Part shown: in pieces, positions 1 through 7,855 of the stretch
Layout of the letters: every line of letters starts with the position of its first letter
Position numbering within the stretch: the first letter of the stretch is position 1
NCBI GenBank assembly: GCA_035301025.1
Contig: DATGUV010000100.1
Location: 1 to 26,448 of the forward strand
DNA: 26,448 bases
DNA from: CALAMD01 sp035301025
Lineage (GTDB): Bacteria > Bacillota > Bacilli > Bacillales > Amphibacillaceae
Reading direction: 5' to 3'
The notes under the pieces: generated by a model
What the model was told of the DNA's origin: nothing
The model's input: the letters and a program-made list of their open reading frames with translations, nothing else
The model's database searches: none
Made by a program: the position numbers and the translations under genes

Positions 1-68
1 GCAATTCATTAAGCTAAGCGTCATCACACAATTGCCTACTTATTTATGAATGAAACTATATTACTCAA

Positions 69-92
69 GTGAATCAATTTCATAATACATTA
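69..92 (+). repeat. terminal fragment of the 117-bp palindromic repeat family (copy A)
   Basis: The stretch contains GAATCAATTTCATAAT (71-86), which matches the conserved terminus of the dispersed repeat seen at seven other places in this window, but the conserved centre does not follow. The same 16 bases recur perfectly inverted at 438-453, so this fragment is also the left arm of the larger palindrome around the GC-rich element. It is either a truncated copy or one end of a composite insertion. Confidence 0.55.
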
Positions 93-453
93 ATCGCAAA
101 GAAAATCCGAACATTCATATTAAGTGGAGTTAGCTTGGAATATAGGCGGCTGCTTTTGAGCGGGCAGCTACTCTAGCCTCCTCGATACTAAGGAAGGTCG
201 ACTAAAACCGGCCTTTGCGGCCAACGTCGACATACCCTTTGTCAGGGCAGGGTCTCAACGAGGCTTTTTCTCCGACGCATAGGACGTGCTAGTGTCGGCG
301 GCGTCACAGGACGTGACGATCTTAGCCGACCCGCAGGAGTCATCCGCCTATATTCCAAGCAATCATATTTACGTTACACAACCGAATAATAACGTTAATT
401 TTAATTGTATTGTTCGGATTTTCCACTCAAATAAGTAATTATGAAATTGATTC
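71..453. mobile_element. nested palindromic, MITE-like composite element
   Basis: Two pairs of perfect inverted repeats are collinear. A 16-bp pair lies at 71-86 and 438-453, and a 13-bp pair (GAAAATCCGAACA) at 101-113 and 411-423. The two matches are separated by 14 bases on each side, so together they form one pair of 43-nt arms with a diverged middle. Inside is a separate GC-rich element (133-360). No open reading frame of useful size is present, so it would be non-autonomous. The outer sequence matches the termini of the dispersed 117-bp repeats, which suggests the two element types have interacted. A mobile nature is inferred from structure only. Confidence 0.5.
133..360. repeat. GC-rich multi-hairpin element bounded by a perfect 17-bp inverted repeat
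   Basis: GCTTGGAATATAGGCGG at 133-149 is perfectly inverted at 344-360. The 228-bp segment is clearly richer in G+C than the surrounding AT-rich DNA and holds further hairpins. One is GTCGAC...GGCC...CGGCC...GTCGAC around 198-232; another is CGTCAC/GTGACG nested inside GTCGGC/GCCGAC around 294-330. Read on the minus strand it contains an ACTCCTGCGGG motif, which I recall from short GC-rich intergenic repeats common in Bacillaceae genomes. No coding frame, tRNA or rRNA similarity is apparent. It is either a non-autonomous mobile element or a structured RNA or DNA element; which one cannot be decided here. Confidence 0.6.
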
Positions 454-553
454 GCGTATGATATGCTACTTACTATTGCGTGCAGTTTCGTTAAGTCGTT
501 CAAACCTATAGTGGCAGGAAGTCGCTAATTTAAGTCATTATAAAATTCATTCA
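438..553 (+). repeat. 117-bp palindromic repeat, copy B (plus orientation)
   Basis: The interior GTATGATATGCTAC, the centre AGTTTCGTTAAGTCGTTC and the right end ATTATAAAATTCATTC follow the family pattern. The left terminus is odd: it reads ATTATGAAATTGATTC, the inverse of the usual left end, and coincides with the right arm of the composite element at 71-453. The copy lies downstream of minJ. Confidence 0.7.
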
Positions 554-612
554 AATACATCATTACTCCTTAAATCTTTGGGAAGAGTCTTTATTCAATG
601 AGAAATGTTAAT

Positions 613-652
613 AAACCCTAGAAGATGTATGGTTATCATACTTCTAGGGCTA
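613..652 (-). terminator. probable terminator of minJ
   Basis: On the minus strand CCCTAGAAG ... CTTCTAGGG forms a stem with extra TATG/CATA pairing inside, followed by a T-rich stretch. It starts about 15 bases beyond the minJ stop codon. The T-run is weak, so efficiency is uncertain. Confidence 0.6.
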
Positions 653-665
653 CACTTGTCGATTA

Positions 666-1853
666 TTACTCATAGGCTTCCGTGTAAGGTTCTCTTTCTT
701 CTATAAAAATAATTCCTAATTCATGGTGATCCCCTTCATAAAGGGCACTTTGAATAAAACGCACTTCCCCATACTTATCAAGGACATCTAATTTAAAAAA
801 ACCATTGCTTTCTTGTAAAAAATAATAAAAGTCTGAAACAGACTGAATGTTTTTTCCGTTTACTTTAACAATGGTTTCTCCAACAACAATTCCGAGGCGA
901 TCTGCTCGTGAACCTGGTATGACCGTTAAGACCATGATTCCATCTTTTCGTTCCGTAAAAAATGGTAAGGATTGTTTTTCACGTGAGCGAAATTTGTATA
1001 AAATAAACTCTCTTCCGATGATAGCAACTAAAATCGCTAAAGCAGATAGAAATGGTACATATATACTGCCAATAACAATAGCTAAAATAAGGGTTCCAAG
1101 CAAACCAATCCACTTACCTATATATCGTGCACCTTCCTGCGGTAAGCTACTTCGAACAACATGATTAAACCCTAATATAAATGGAAATAAAAGTAAACTA
1201 TAATTTTCAGCACCAATCGAGATTGTTGGCCAAAAATCTGCGATTGGAGTTATTAGTCCACTAGGAATTAATACAAAAAAAGGAATAATGCTTAATTTAG
1301 ATAGGGAATGCTCTCCAATTCTAGCTCCTCGAGTGCTTTTTCCAATGGAAGCAAAGGATTCATTTCCGTGCATCATTCGTAGTAAAATACCTTCAGCAAT
1401 TAATAATAATGATGCGAGTAGAGCTATTGATGTCAAATTTACGTTGTCGAAGGAATGCACCGGAATGACATCTTGGTATGCTAGCAATATTGGTGCAAAA
1501 AGTACAACAATATATGTAAGCCCCACTGTGTAACTAGCCGAAAGCCATGTTAGTTTCCCATGTATACTTAAAAGAATTGTAGAGATACTTAAAACAAGCA
1601 TTGTTTCATATGTAAATACTACACCAACGCCTAGCATGATAGCTGTTATAATCAGACCGAAACCAATCGATAGAATCCATGTACTTGACCATTCAGAAAA
1701 CAAATCATTTACTTTTATTCCGAACTGTTTGCGTTCTTTTTTAATACGTCGATAACCTGCATAAAATACAAGTATTAATGACCAATAAAAGAGCGGTTGT
1801 AAAACGATTTTTGCTATAGCTTGTAAAACTTCTACTCCCCAAGCTTCTCCCAA
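666..1853 (-). CDS. minJ: MinJ-like polytopic membrane protein with C-terminal PDZ domain
   Basis: This is probably the topological factor MinJ, which in B. subtilis links DivIVA to MinD at poles and septa. The protein has several hydrophobic segments covering roughly the first 285 residues and then a PDZ domain (around residues 300-375: IMVLTVIPGSRADRLGI, GETIVKVNGK). Its length (395-397) equals that of B. subtilis MinJ. No ATG fits the 5' end. A TTG at 1853 lies about six bases after AAAGGGTGA and is the preferred start; a second in-frame TTG at 1859 is too close to that site. The position downstream of ctpB is the B. subtilis arrangement (there followed by swrA, which is not seen here). 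The family is clear from layout and order; the function is inferred from B. subtilis. Confidence 0.88.
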   Translation of the reverse strand: MGEAWGVEVLQAIAKIVLQPLFYWSLILVFYAGYRRIKKERKQFGIKVNDLFSEWSSTWILSIGFGLIITAIMLGVGVVFTYETMLVLSISTILLSIHGKLTWLSASYTVGLTYIVVLFAPILLAYQDVIPVHSFDNVNLTSIALLASLLLIAEGILLRMMHGNESFASIGKSTRGARIGEHSLSKLSIIPFFVLIPSGLITPIADFWPTISIGAENYSLLLFPFILGFNHVVRSSLPQEGARYIGKWIGLLGTLILAIVIGSIYVPFLSALAILVAIIGREFILYKFRSREKQSLPFFTERKDGIMVLTVIPGSRADRLGIVVGETIVKVNGKNIQSVSDFYYFLQESNGFFKLDVLDKYGEVRFIQSALYEGDHHELGIIFIEEREPYTEAYE

Positions 1854-1963
1854 TGTCAATCACCCTTTTCAAAACGAGTATCATCTATTATGTAAATATG
1901 TCTTCATTATACCATTAATTTTCCTTTGTCTGTATGTTAAGTTTAGAATATGGAAAAAATATG

Positions 1964-1991
1964 TAAAAAAACTCGCCAAATGGCGAGTTTA
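1964..1991 (-). terminator. rho-independent terminator of ctpB
   Basis: AACTCGCCA / TGGCGAGTT (1970-1989) forms a perfect 9-bp stem with a 2-base loop. On the minus strand it is followed by a run of T (1965-1970). The stem overlaps the ctpB stop codon, so ctpB and minJ are probably separate transcription units. Confidence 0.85.
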
Positions 1992-3518
1992 TTTACTATA
2001 TAATGTTTCTTTTGCTTTCTCTAATTGGTTATCATCTTTTTCTTCACGAATTTGCTCGATAATTTTGGACTGGATAACACCAGCAGTATCTTCATTAATT
2101 TCGCCTGTTTCTTTTAAATCATTCTCTTTTTGGAACTCTTGTACTGCTTTTTCTGTGTCTTTTCCATATTCTCCATCATTATCTTTAATTGTGTATCCTA
2201 GTCCGCGAAGCATTTCTTGGGCATTTGTAACTTTTTCACCTTTCTCACCAGGGGTTAGTGGTTCTTCAGCCTGAATTGGTGATGTGTAATAATACGCTGG
2301 AAGTTCGACTTCTACCGAAGGTTCAACTCCAACATCATTGATCCAATTCCCTTCTGGTGACAACCATTTAAACATCGTTAATTTAATATTTGTTCCATCA
2401 TTTAAATCGGCCACTTGTTGAACGGTTCCTTTACCAAAGCTCGGTAATCCAACAATTTCATAGCCAACTTCTTGTAGAGCAACAGCTAAGATTTCTGAAG
2501 CAGAAGCACTTCCTTCATCAATGATAACTGTAATTGGATAAGGTTTTTTCTCTTTTAGATCTGAATAAAATGGATCTTTATTTCCTTGTTGGTCTTCAAT
2601 TTGTAAATACGGCATATCACTAGGAACGAATTGTTGTAACATTTTTTCTACCTGGTCAAGTAAGCCACCAGGATTCCCACGAACATCAATGACTAATCCT
2701 TCCATTCCCTGATCTTCTAGCTTTTCAACTTCTGTTATAAAATCATCAGCTGTAGTTTCAGCAAATGAAGTTACCTTTACAACACCCGTTTTATGTCCAT
2801 TATACTCTTCCATCGTTGCCTCTACTGTTTCAAGTGGAATTGTATCCCGGGTGATCGTTACATCAAAAGGCTCCGATGTACCTGGACGCTGAATTTGTAA
2901 TACGACATCTGTTCCTTTTTCACCACGGATTAAATCAACGGCTTCTTGTAACCCAAAACCTTCAATGGACTCATCATCTATTTTTAATATCTGATCTTGA
3001 GGGCGTAACCCATTTTCTTCAGCGGGTGATCCTTTAATTGGTGAAACAATTGTTACAATGTCATCTTCTAACGTTACTTCAGCCCCTATCCCTTCAAATG
3101 AAGCTTCAATTTGTTCATTAAACTGAGACATCATTTCTATATCCATATATGAACTGAATGGATCATCTAGTTTTTCAAGCATTCCTTCAATAGCGCCTTC
3201 AATAAGTACATCAGCGTCTACTTTTTCTAAGTAATTCTCATCAATGATTTCAAATGCCATTTCAAATTTTTGCATTTGATCAGCTGGAATGAGATCACTA
3301 TTTACATTTTTATCAAAAACATCTGGAAAGGAGCTTTCATTGTCCTCTTGTTGTTCAACCTGTTTACTACCCTCTTGCTCATTATCCTCTTGTTTTTCAA
3401 CGTGTTCACTACTCTCTTGCTTATTGTCGCCCATTTGAACACCTATGTATGCACCTAAGAAACCAAGTATTAGGGCTCCTACAAGGATAAGTACAATATG
3501 CTGCTTCCTTAATTCCAT
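1989..3518 (-). CDS. ctpB: carboxy-terminal processing serine protease, S41 family (CtpB-like)
   Basis: This is a membrane-anchored extracytoplasmic protease. There is an N-terminal transmembrane segment (residues 8-27), an acidic repeat-rich linker (about 30-70), a PDZ domain (about 125-205), an S41 catalytic domain (about 215-400) and a C-terminal peptidoglycan-binding domain (about 420-490, LRGLGY and AVQEFQ). The catalytic Ser is in DEGSASASEIL and the Lys in SFGKGTVQ. In B. subtilis, CtpB cleaves SpoIVFA during sporulation to activate SigK processing. The gene lies between an M23 peptidase gene and minJ, as in B. subtilis apart from the peptidase. At 509 residues it is somewhat longer than B. 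subtilis CtpB, because of the acidic linker. The CtpA paralogue is the alternative; gene order favours CtpB. Confidence 0.9.
   Translation of the reverse strand: MELRKQHIVLILVGALILGFLGAYIGVQMGDNKQESSEHVEKQEDNEQEGSKQVEQQEDNESSFPDVFDKNVNSDLIPADQMQKFEMAFEIIDENYLEKVDADVLIEGAIEGMLEKLDDPFSSYMDIEMMSQFNEQIEASFEGIGAEVTLEDDIVTIVSPIKGSPAEENGLRPQDQILKIDDESIEGFGLQEAVDLIRGEKGTDVVLQIQRPGTSEPFDVTITRDTIPLETVEATMEEYNGHKTGVVKVTSFAETTADDFITEVEKLEDQGMEGLVIDVRGNPGGLLDQVEKMLQQFVPSDMPYLQIEDQQGNKDPFYSDLKEKKPYPITVIIDEGSASASEILAVALQEVGYEIVGLPSFGKGTVQQVADLNDGTNIKLTMFKWLSPEGNWINDVGVEPSVEVELPAYYYTSPIQAEEPLTPGEKGEKVTNAQEMLRGLGYTIKDNDGEYGKDTEKAVQEFQKENDLKETGEINEDTAGVIQSKIIEQIREEKDDNQLEKAKETLYSK
3339..3422 (-). repeat. two tandem 42-bp units in the acidic linker of ctpB
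   Basis: Units 3339-3380 and 3381-3422 match at about 36 of 42 positions and encode the 14-residue blocks DNKQESSEHVEKQE and DNEQEGSKQVEQQE. Whole-codon units keep the frame, so copy number can change without breaking the protease. Confidence 0.85.
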
Positions 3519-3671
3519 TCTCTCACCCCATCATTTTTTAAAATTGGTGAACTCACTAATAAAAAGGATACCATGAAACATAGAAATTAACTATGAATTT
3601 TATATATCAACCCTTTTCTTAAGAACATTCTACTATCAATCCGTATAGTGAAACTTATGAACAGTTTGTAC

Positions 3672-3747
3672 AAAAAAGCACCTCTTATTTGAATGATTCC
3701 TTCTTCTTGAAGAAATAAGCAACCATTCATATTCGAGGTGTCTTTTT
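3672..3747 (-). terminator. long hairpin terminator after the M23 peptidase gene
   Basis: CACCTC (3679-3684) pairs with GAGGTG (3735-3740), extended inward by CATTCA/TGAATG type pairing. The minus-strand transcript then runs into six T (3672-3677). A T-rich run also follows on the plus strand. An alternative inner stem CTTATTT/AAATAAG is visible. Confidence 0.75.
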
Positions 3748-3756
3748 ATGCACACT

Positions 3757-5169
3757 TTATGGCAAGTAGTTTAATGGGTTTCTAGAGTTACTTTTTGCCC
3801 CATTCCACATACCTTCATGAATTTCAAAGTGTAAGTGGTGTCCTGTTGATGACCCACCTGTATTACCAGATGTTCCAATACGGTCTCCTTGGGATACGAC
3901 TTGTCCAGGTGATACTGATACACTTTCAAGATGAGCATATAATGTTGTATACGTTCTACCATCTATGATATGTGTAATTAAAACTGTATTTCCATAGCCA
4001 GATTTTGGACTTGTTGAGAAGACAACTCCTGAAGCCGAGGAATACACAGGTTGACGATGTATCCCTAAATCAATCCCGTGATGCATTTTTCCAACTTGAC
4101 CTGTAACTGGATGTACCCTCTGACCATACCCACTAGTAACTCTTCTAGAAGTCGATGGCCAAATAAATGTGCCCACATTTTCTGGTTCAGGTTGTGGTTC
4201 TACAACTGTACTCGGCTCATTTGCAGGTTTGTTACGAGCTTGTTGTTGTTCTTTCTCTCTCTTCTTACGTTCCGCTTCAGCTTTTTTCCTGCGTTCTTCT
4301 TCCTCTTTAGCTAATTGTTCTAAACGGCTTTTTTCTTTTTCAGCAACTTCTTTTGCTTTTGCTAGAGATGCTTCTTGTTCTTGAATAATCTTTTGTTCTT
4401 CTTCTAATGTTAATTTATATTCATCAAGCTCTTCATATTCTGTTTCAAGCTCACTCATAAGAATTTCTTTTTCTTCTAACTGTTCATCTAATGTTGCTTT
4501 TAATGTCGTTAATTCTTCTTTTTGTAGTTCAACTTCTGCTTTCTTTTCTTCTACTTCATCTTTTTTCTCTTTTACTTGAACTAATTTTGTTTCAAGAGAT
4601 GACTTATCCTCTTTTTGTTCATCCATAATTTTAATATCCTGATCCATGATTTTGTTTACTGCGGAAGAACGACTAATAAAATCACTAAAACTTTGTGAAC
4701 CGAACAGAACTTCTATGTAACGAGAAGGCCCACCATTTTCTTGGATTGATTTTAACCGTTTTTTTAATAACTCGTCTCGTTCTTTAATACGTTCGATTAA
4801 ATCGTCAATGTCGTCATCTAGCTCAGTAATTTGATCACCCAGAGACGTTATTTCATTTTTAATGTTTGCAATTTCGGTTTCTTTTTCGTTAATAGATTGG
4901 ATGGTTGTTGTTAACTCATCATCAATCACAGTGATTTCATCTTCAACAACTGTTTGTTGTTCTTTGTTTTCATTTAACTTTTCGTCTGTAGATCCTTTTT
5001 CACTTTCGACTTCCCCGCGTTTTTTGTCCAGTTCCTTCTGCTCTTTCTCCAACTCATTTAACTCATCTTCTACCTCATTGACTGTACTGGCGGAAACGAT
5101 CATTTCCTGTACTGGTAGTAATAGTATCACTGTAACTATCGAGCAAATACTGAGTACCTTTTTCCCCAT
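3757..5169 (-). CDS. secreted coiled-coil murein hydrolase, M23 (LytM) family, FtsEX-associated
   Basis: This is a probable peptidoglycan endopeptidase, or an activator of one, controlled by FtsEX. A signal peptide (about 1-28, ending VSAS) is followed by a long Glu/Lys-rich coiled coil (about 30-300), a short linker and a C-terminal LytM domain. The zinc and catalytic residues look complete: HxxxD at His363-Asp367, His413 (YAH) and the HLH motif at 445-447. EnvC and PcsB share this coiled-coil architecture and are gated by FtsX; in B. subtilis the FtsEX partner CwlO is encoded elsewhere. Here the gene lies 28 bases after ftsX on the same strand, so co-expression is likely. Unlike the degenerate LytM domain of E. 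coli EnvC, this one should be catalytic. An AGGGAGAATTGA leader supports the ATG start. Confidence 0.88.
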   Translation of the reverse strand: MGKKVLSICSIVTVILLLPVQEMIVSASTVNEVEDELNELEKEQKELDKKRGEVESEKGSTDEKLNENKEQQTVVEDEITVIDDELTTTIQSINEKETEIANIKNEITSLGDQITELDDDIDDLIERIKERDELLKKRLKSIQENGGPSRYIEVLFGSQSFSDFISRSSAVNKIMDQDIKIMDEQKEDKSSLETKLVQVKEKKDEVEEKKAEVELQKEELTTLKATLDEQLEEKEILMSELETEYEELDEYKLTLEEEQKIIQEQEASLAKAKEVAEKEKSRLEQLAKEEEERRKKAEAERKKREKEQQQARNKPANEPSTVVEPQPEPENVGTFIWPSTSRRVTSGYGQRVHPVTGQVGKMHHGIDLGIHRQPVYSSASGVVFSTSPKSGYGNTVLITHIIDGRTYTTLYAHLESVSVSPGQVVSQGDRIGTSGNTGGSSTGHHLHFEIHEGMWNGAKSNSRNPLNYLP

Positions 5170-5197
5170 TCAATTCTCCCTCTCTCCTGTTTTCCTC

Positions 5198-6091
5198 TTA
5201 CACTTTTAAGAATTTCCGGACACTCATCACGCTTCCCCAGACTCCGATAAACGTTCCTATTGCAAGAATTACCAGTGACAATTGCCATGCGAACGGATTA
5301 AATGGAAGCAATTCAATCACTCGGAAATGTATTTGATCTCTCAATAAATTTTCTAAGTAGGAATACCCGAATAAAATCATTGATATTGGAATGACTGAAC
5401 CTAGGATACCTAACAACATCCCTTCAACGAAAAACGGCCAACGGATAAATCCATTTGTTGCTCCTACTAGTTTCATAATCCCAATTTCTTTACTGCGTGC
5501 CATAATTGTTAGTTTAATTGTATTTGAGATTAAGAAGATTGCTGTTAATACGAGACCGATAATAACAACAAGTCCAACGTTTCGTGCAAATTTATTAAAC
5601 TTAAACATGTTTTCAACTACGTCTTTCCCGAAGTTCACCTTGTCAACAAAATCAAATTCCTCAATTTGATCTGCGGTAGGTTCTGTGTCTGTCGGTTCAA
5701 TAGTCTGAACAATGAAGGCGTGATTTAAGGGGTTATCTTGTTGATAAAGCAACCATGCTTCTCCTTGTTCCCCCATACTTTCAGCTAAACTAAGAAGTTC
5801 TTCATCATTAGATGCAAAGCGAATAGAATCTACTGTTGGTAATTCATCAATTTCTTCTCTTAACTCTTCAATTTCTTCTTCAGTTGCTAATAGATCAATC
5901 AGAACCTTAATTTCCACATCTTTTTCTATTGTTTTCGCAATTTCATTTAAGTTAAGGACAATGGCGATAAATACACCTACTAGTGCAAGTGTCATTGTAA
6001 CGGCCCCAATGGATGCTACAGACATCCATCCATTTCTGTAAACGTTCTTTGTACCTTCCCCGACGTGCCTACGCATTGTTCTAAGCTTCAT
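5198..6091 (-). CDS. ftsX: cell-division ABC transporter permease FtsX
   Basis: This is the membrane half of the FtsEX complex, which transmits ATP hydrolysis by FtsE to an extracellular wall hydrolase. It has one transmembrane segment near the N terminus (about 22-44), an acidic extracellular domain (about 45-170) and three more membrane segments in the FtsX/MacB-like permease region. A longer frame begins at 6229 inside ftsE, but the start MKLRTMRRH at 6091 matches the family N terminus and gives 297 residues (B. subtilis 296). The gene overlaps the end of ftsE by 11 bases, indicating translational coupling. The M23 peptidase directly downstream is its likely effector. Confidence 0.95.
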   Translation of the reverse strand: MKLRTMRRHVGEGTKNVYRNGWMSVASIGAVTMTLALVGVFIAIVLNLNEIAKTIEKDVEIKVLIDLLATEEEIEELREEIDELPTVDSIRFASNDEELLSLAESMGEQGEAWLLYQQDNPLNHAFIVQTIEPTDTEPTADQIEEFDFVDKVNFGKDVVENMFKFNKFARNVGLVVIIGLVLTAIFLISNTIKLTIMARSKEIGIMKLVGATNGFIRWPFFVEGMLLGILGSVIPISMILFGYSYLENLLRDQIHFRVIELLPFNPFAWQLSLVILAIGTFIGVWGSVMSVRKFLKV

Positions 6092-6767
6092 AGCCGTATT
6101 CACCTCGGTCTTCATCACGCACGATAACTCCACCCTCAATAGCGATGACACGTTTCTTGAGTGTATTAACAAGTTCTCTACTATGTGTTGCCATAATAAT
6201 CGTTGTACCACGTGAGTTAATTTCTTCAAATGTATTCATAATTTCCCATGATGTATCAGGGTCTAGGTTTCCAGTAGGCTCATCAGCGATTACAATGATT
6301 GGGTTATTCACAATTGCTCGAGCAATTGCGACCCTTTGTTGTTCTCCACCTGATAGTTCATCTGGTAGAAACCGTGCTTTATGTTTTAATCCTACTAAAT
6401 CTAGTACTTCCATTACTCGTTTACGAATATGTTTTGGTGATTCTTCAATAACTTCTAAAGCGTACGCAACATTTTCATAAACCGTTAATTTGTTTAAAAG
6501 TTTAAAGTCTTGGAAAATGACTCCCACATCTCTTCGTAAAAACGGCACCTTTTTTTCTTTAAGTTTACTTAAATTGATCCCATTAATTACGACAGATCCT
6601 TGAGATGCCTTTTCTTCCCGATAAATTAATTTAATAAAAGTAGATTTCCCAGCTCCACTTGGGCCTACAATATATACAAATTCACCTTGTTCAATGTGAA
6701 TATCAATACCATTCAAAGCAGACACGCCATTTTTATACTTTTTGTGCACGTCTTTCATTTTAATCAT
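6081..6767 (-). CDS. ftsE: cell-division ABC transporter ATP-binding protein FtsE
   Basis: This is the cytoplasmic ATPase partner of FtsX. All ABC signatures are present: Walker A GPSGAGKST (residues 35-43), the Q-loop glutamine at 86, LSGGEQ (138-143), Walker B VIADEP (about 159-164) and a late H-loop (MATHS). The length of 228 equals the usual FtsE. An AAGGTGAT site precedes the ATG. It is the first gene of an ftsE-ftsX-M23 unit and has a long leader (see the extended -10 at 7007-7015). In B. subtilis this complex also affects entry into sporulation as well as elongation. Confidence 0.97.
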   Translation of the reverse strand: MIKMKDVHKKYKNGVSALNGIDIHIEQGEFVYIVGPSGAGKSTFIKLIYREEKASQGSVVINGINLSKLKEKKVPFLRRDVGVIFQDFKLLNKLTVYENVAYALEVIEESPKHIRKRVMEVLDLVGLKHKARFLPDELSGGEQQRVAIARAIVNNPIIVIADEPTGNLDPDTSWEIMNTFEEINSRGTTIIMATHSRELVNTLKKRVIAIEGGVIVRDEDRGEYGYEA

Positions 6768-7145
6768 ATATGTATCACCTTAATTATTAATTTTGTCTTT
6801 CTTATATTTCCATCTATTTATTTTTATGAACGAATCAACGTTCTAAAAACGATCCGTGTTTCACTATCTTTGTTGTCATTGTTAGAAATGTATGTAATTG
6901 TTTCCATTTGGGTAATTTCACATGTTTCCGACACAGACCTTATAAAAAACAACATCTCCTTAGGTCTATTGAACTATTCTTTTCTACTTATCTCAAACCC
7001 AAATCTATTATAACATTAAACTACATCTTTTTTAGACATAAAATTATTACATTTTCATTTCAAAAAGGAGTTTTGTTACTTAGAAATAGTTTTTTTGTCA
7101 TATACTTGGAATTTTTAGGGAGTCTTTCATTATTTCACACACGGA
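6768..7145. other. non-coding leader region upstream of ftsE
   Basis: About 380 bases lie between the ftsE start and repeat copy C. I see one candidate promoter (TGTTATAAT read on the minus strand, 7015-7007), implying a leader of roughly 235 bases, and a doubtful 43-codon frame (6824-6955) behind AAGGAG. Reading frames on the plus strand here are composition artefacts. No terminator or riboswitch architecture was recognised. Confidence 0.5.
7007..7015 (-). promoter_or_regulatory. candidate extended -10 promoter for ftsE
   Basis: On the minus strand the sequence reads TGTTATAAT, an extended -10 (TGnTATAAT). No good -35 lies at 17 bases, which extended -10 promoters tolerate. It is the best promoter match between the cccB terminator and ftsE. 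Confidence 0.4.
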
Positions 7146-7262
7146 TGAATGTCCTAATGCCCAATAAATAGCTATCTCACTATCTTACATCGTTTCCAAA
7201 GATTAAACGGAACTACATAGGCTAATGAGATAGCAGAACATACGTATGATGAAATTCATTCA
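7146..7262 (-). repeat. 117-bp palindromic repeat, copy C (minus orientation)
   Basis: The left part is diverged (TGAATG, then AGCTATCTCACTATC). The centre TTAAACGGAACTACAT and the right arm GCAGAACATACGTATGATGA with AATTCATTCA are well conserved. It is bounded by the cccB terminator on one side and the ftsE leader on the other. Confidence 0.75.
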
Positions 7263-7264
7263 CA

Positions 7265-7306
7265 CAAAAAATCATCCTCACATAATTATGTGAGGATGAT
7301 TTTTTA
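7265..7306. terminator. terminator downstream of cccB (potentially bidirectional)
   Basis: A perfect palindrome with 16-base arms (AATCATCCTCACATAA and its complement, 7270-7301) is flanked by A-run on the left and T-run on the right. It serves the minus-strand cccB transcript, and could also work on the plus strand. Confidence 0.9.
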
Positions 7307-7312
7307 TTTCAA

Positions 7313-7654
7313 TTACTTTTTATCAGCTAACCATTCTGCAATTGCAGTACGATCATCATCAGAAACACTTGGTTGTGGTGGCATGCCACCAGTTCCGTTT
7401 TCAATGATGTCTTCAATTTCATCTGCTGAGTGGTCTGCTCCTGCTGTATCTAAAGCTGGACCAGATACTCCTTCTAAATTACCACCGTGACATGATGCAC
7501 AGTTGTTTTGATAAGCTTCTTCACCTGCAGAAACTTCAGTGTCTCCATTGTCGTCTCCGCCGTTATCGTTACCACCATCTGCATCATCATCTCCGCCACA
7601 AGCTCCTAATACGAGTGCAGCTCCAAATACGATTGTTAATAACCATTTCTTCAT
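7313..7654 (-). CDS. cccB: lipoprotein cytochrome c-551 (CccB-like)
   Basis: This is a small membrane-anchored c-type cytochrome for extracytoplasmic electron transfer. A lipoprotein signal ends in LGAC with the modified Cys at residue 19. A Asp/Gly/Asn-rich tether follows (about 20-40). The haem site is CASCH (Cys52, Cys55, His56), and Met91 in GGMPP is the likely second axial ligand. The ATG at 7654 is preferred over the one at 7672, because the strong AGGGGGA site lies between them; this gives 113 residues (B. subtilis CccB about 112). It is monocistronic, between prfB and ftsE as in B. subtilis. The strongly acidic tether is consistent with a salt-tolerant host but does not prove it. Confidence 0.92.
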   Translation of the reverse strand: MKKWLLTIVFGAALVLGACGGDDDADGGNDNGGDDNGDTEVSAGEEAYQNNCASCHGGNLEGVSGPALDTAGADHSADEIEDIIENGTGGMPPQPSVSDDDRTAIAEWLADKK

Positions 7655-7855
7655 GTAAAGTCCCCCTAACATAATGTGATGGAAACTATTGCTAGTTCGT
7701 ATTTCCTATTATACCCTATTTTGGAATTTTTAAAACAAAAGTGTGCTCCTTAGATATGCGCATAAACACGCTAGACCTTCATAGGACAAGCTTTATAACA
7801 TTTATGACATTTTCATGAATTATACATTTCAATTGGAACTTTCTTTGTAATAGTA

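Noticed and set aside
133..360. tRNA or rRNA remnant in the GC-rich block
   Set aside because: Neither the T-loop GGTTCGAATCC nor rRNA signature sequences occur; the block is framed by its own inverted repeat instead.
847..1533. Plus-strand frames inside minJ, and similar frames opposite ctpB, the M23 gene, fliD and flgL
   Set aside because: They are antisense shadows of well-supported minus-strand genes, without ribosome binding sites or recognisable products.
6092..6229. N-terminal extension of ftsX inside ftsE
   Set aside because: It would overlap ftsE by about 150 bases; the MKLRTMRRH start at 6091 matches the FtsX family N terminus and length.
6687..7171. Plus-strand reading frames upstream of ftsE
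   Set aside because: They begin inside ftsE or in AT-rich spacer, lack ribosome binding sites and run through the ftsE promoter region and repeat copy C; AT-rich composition explains them.
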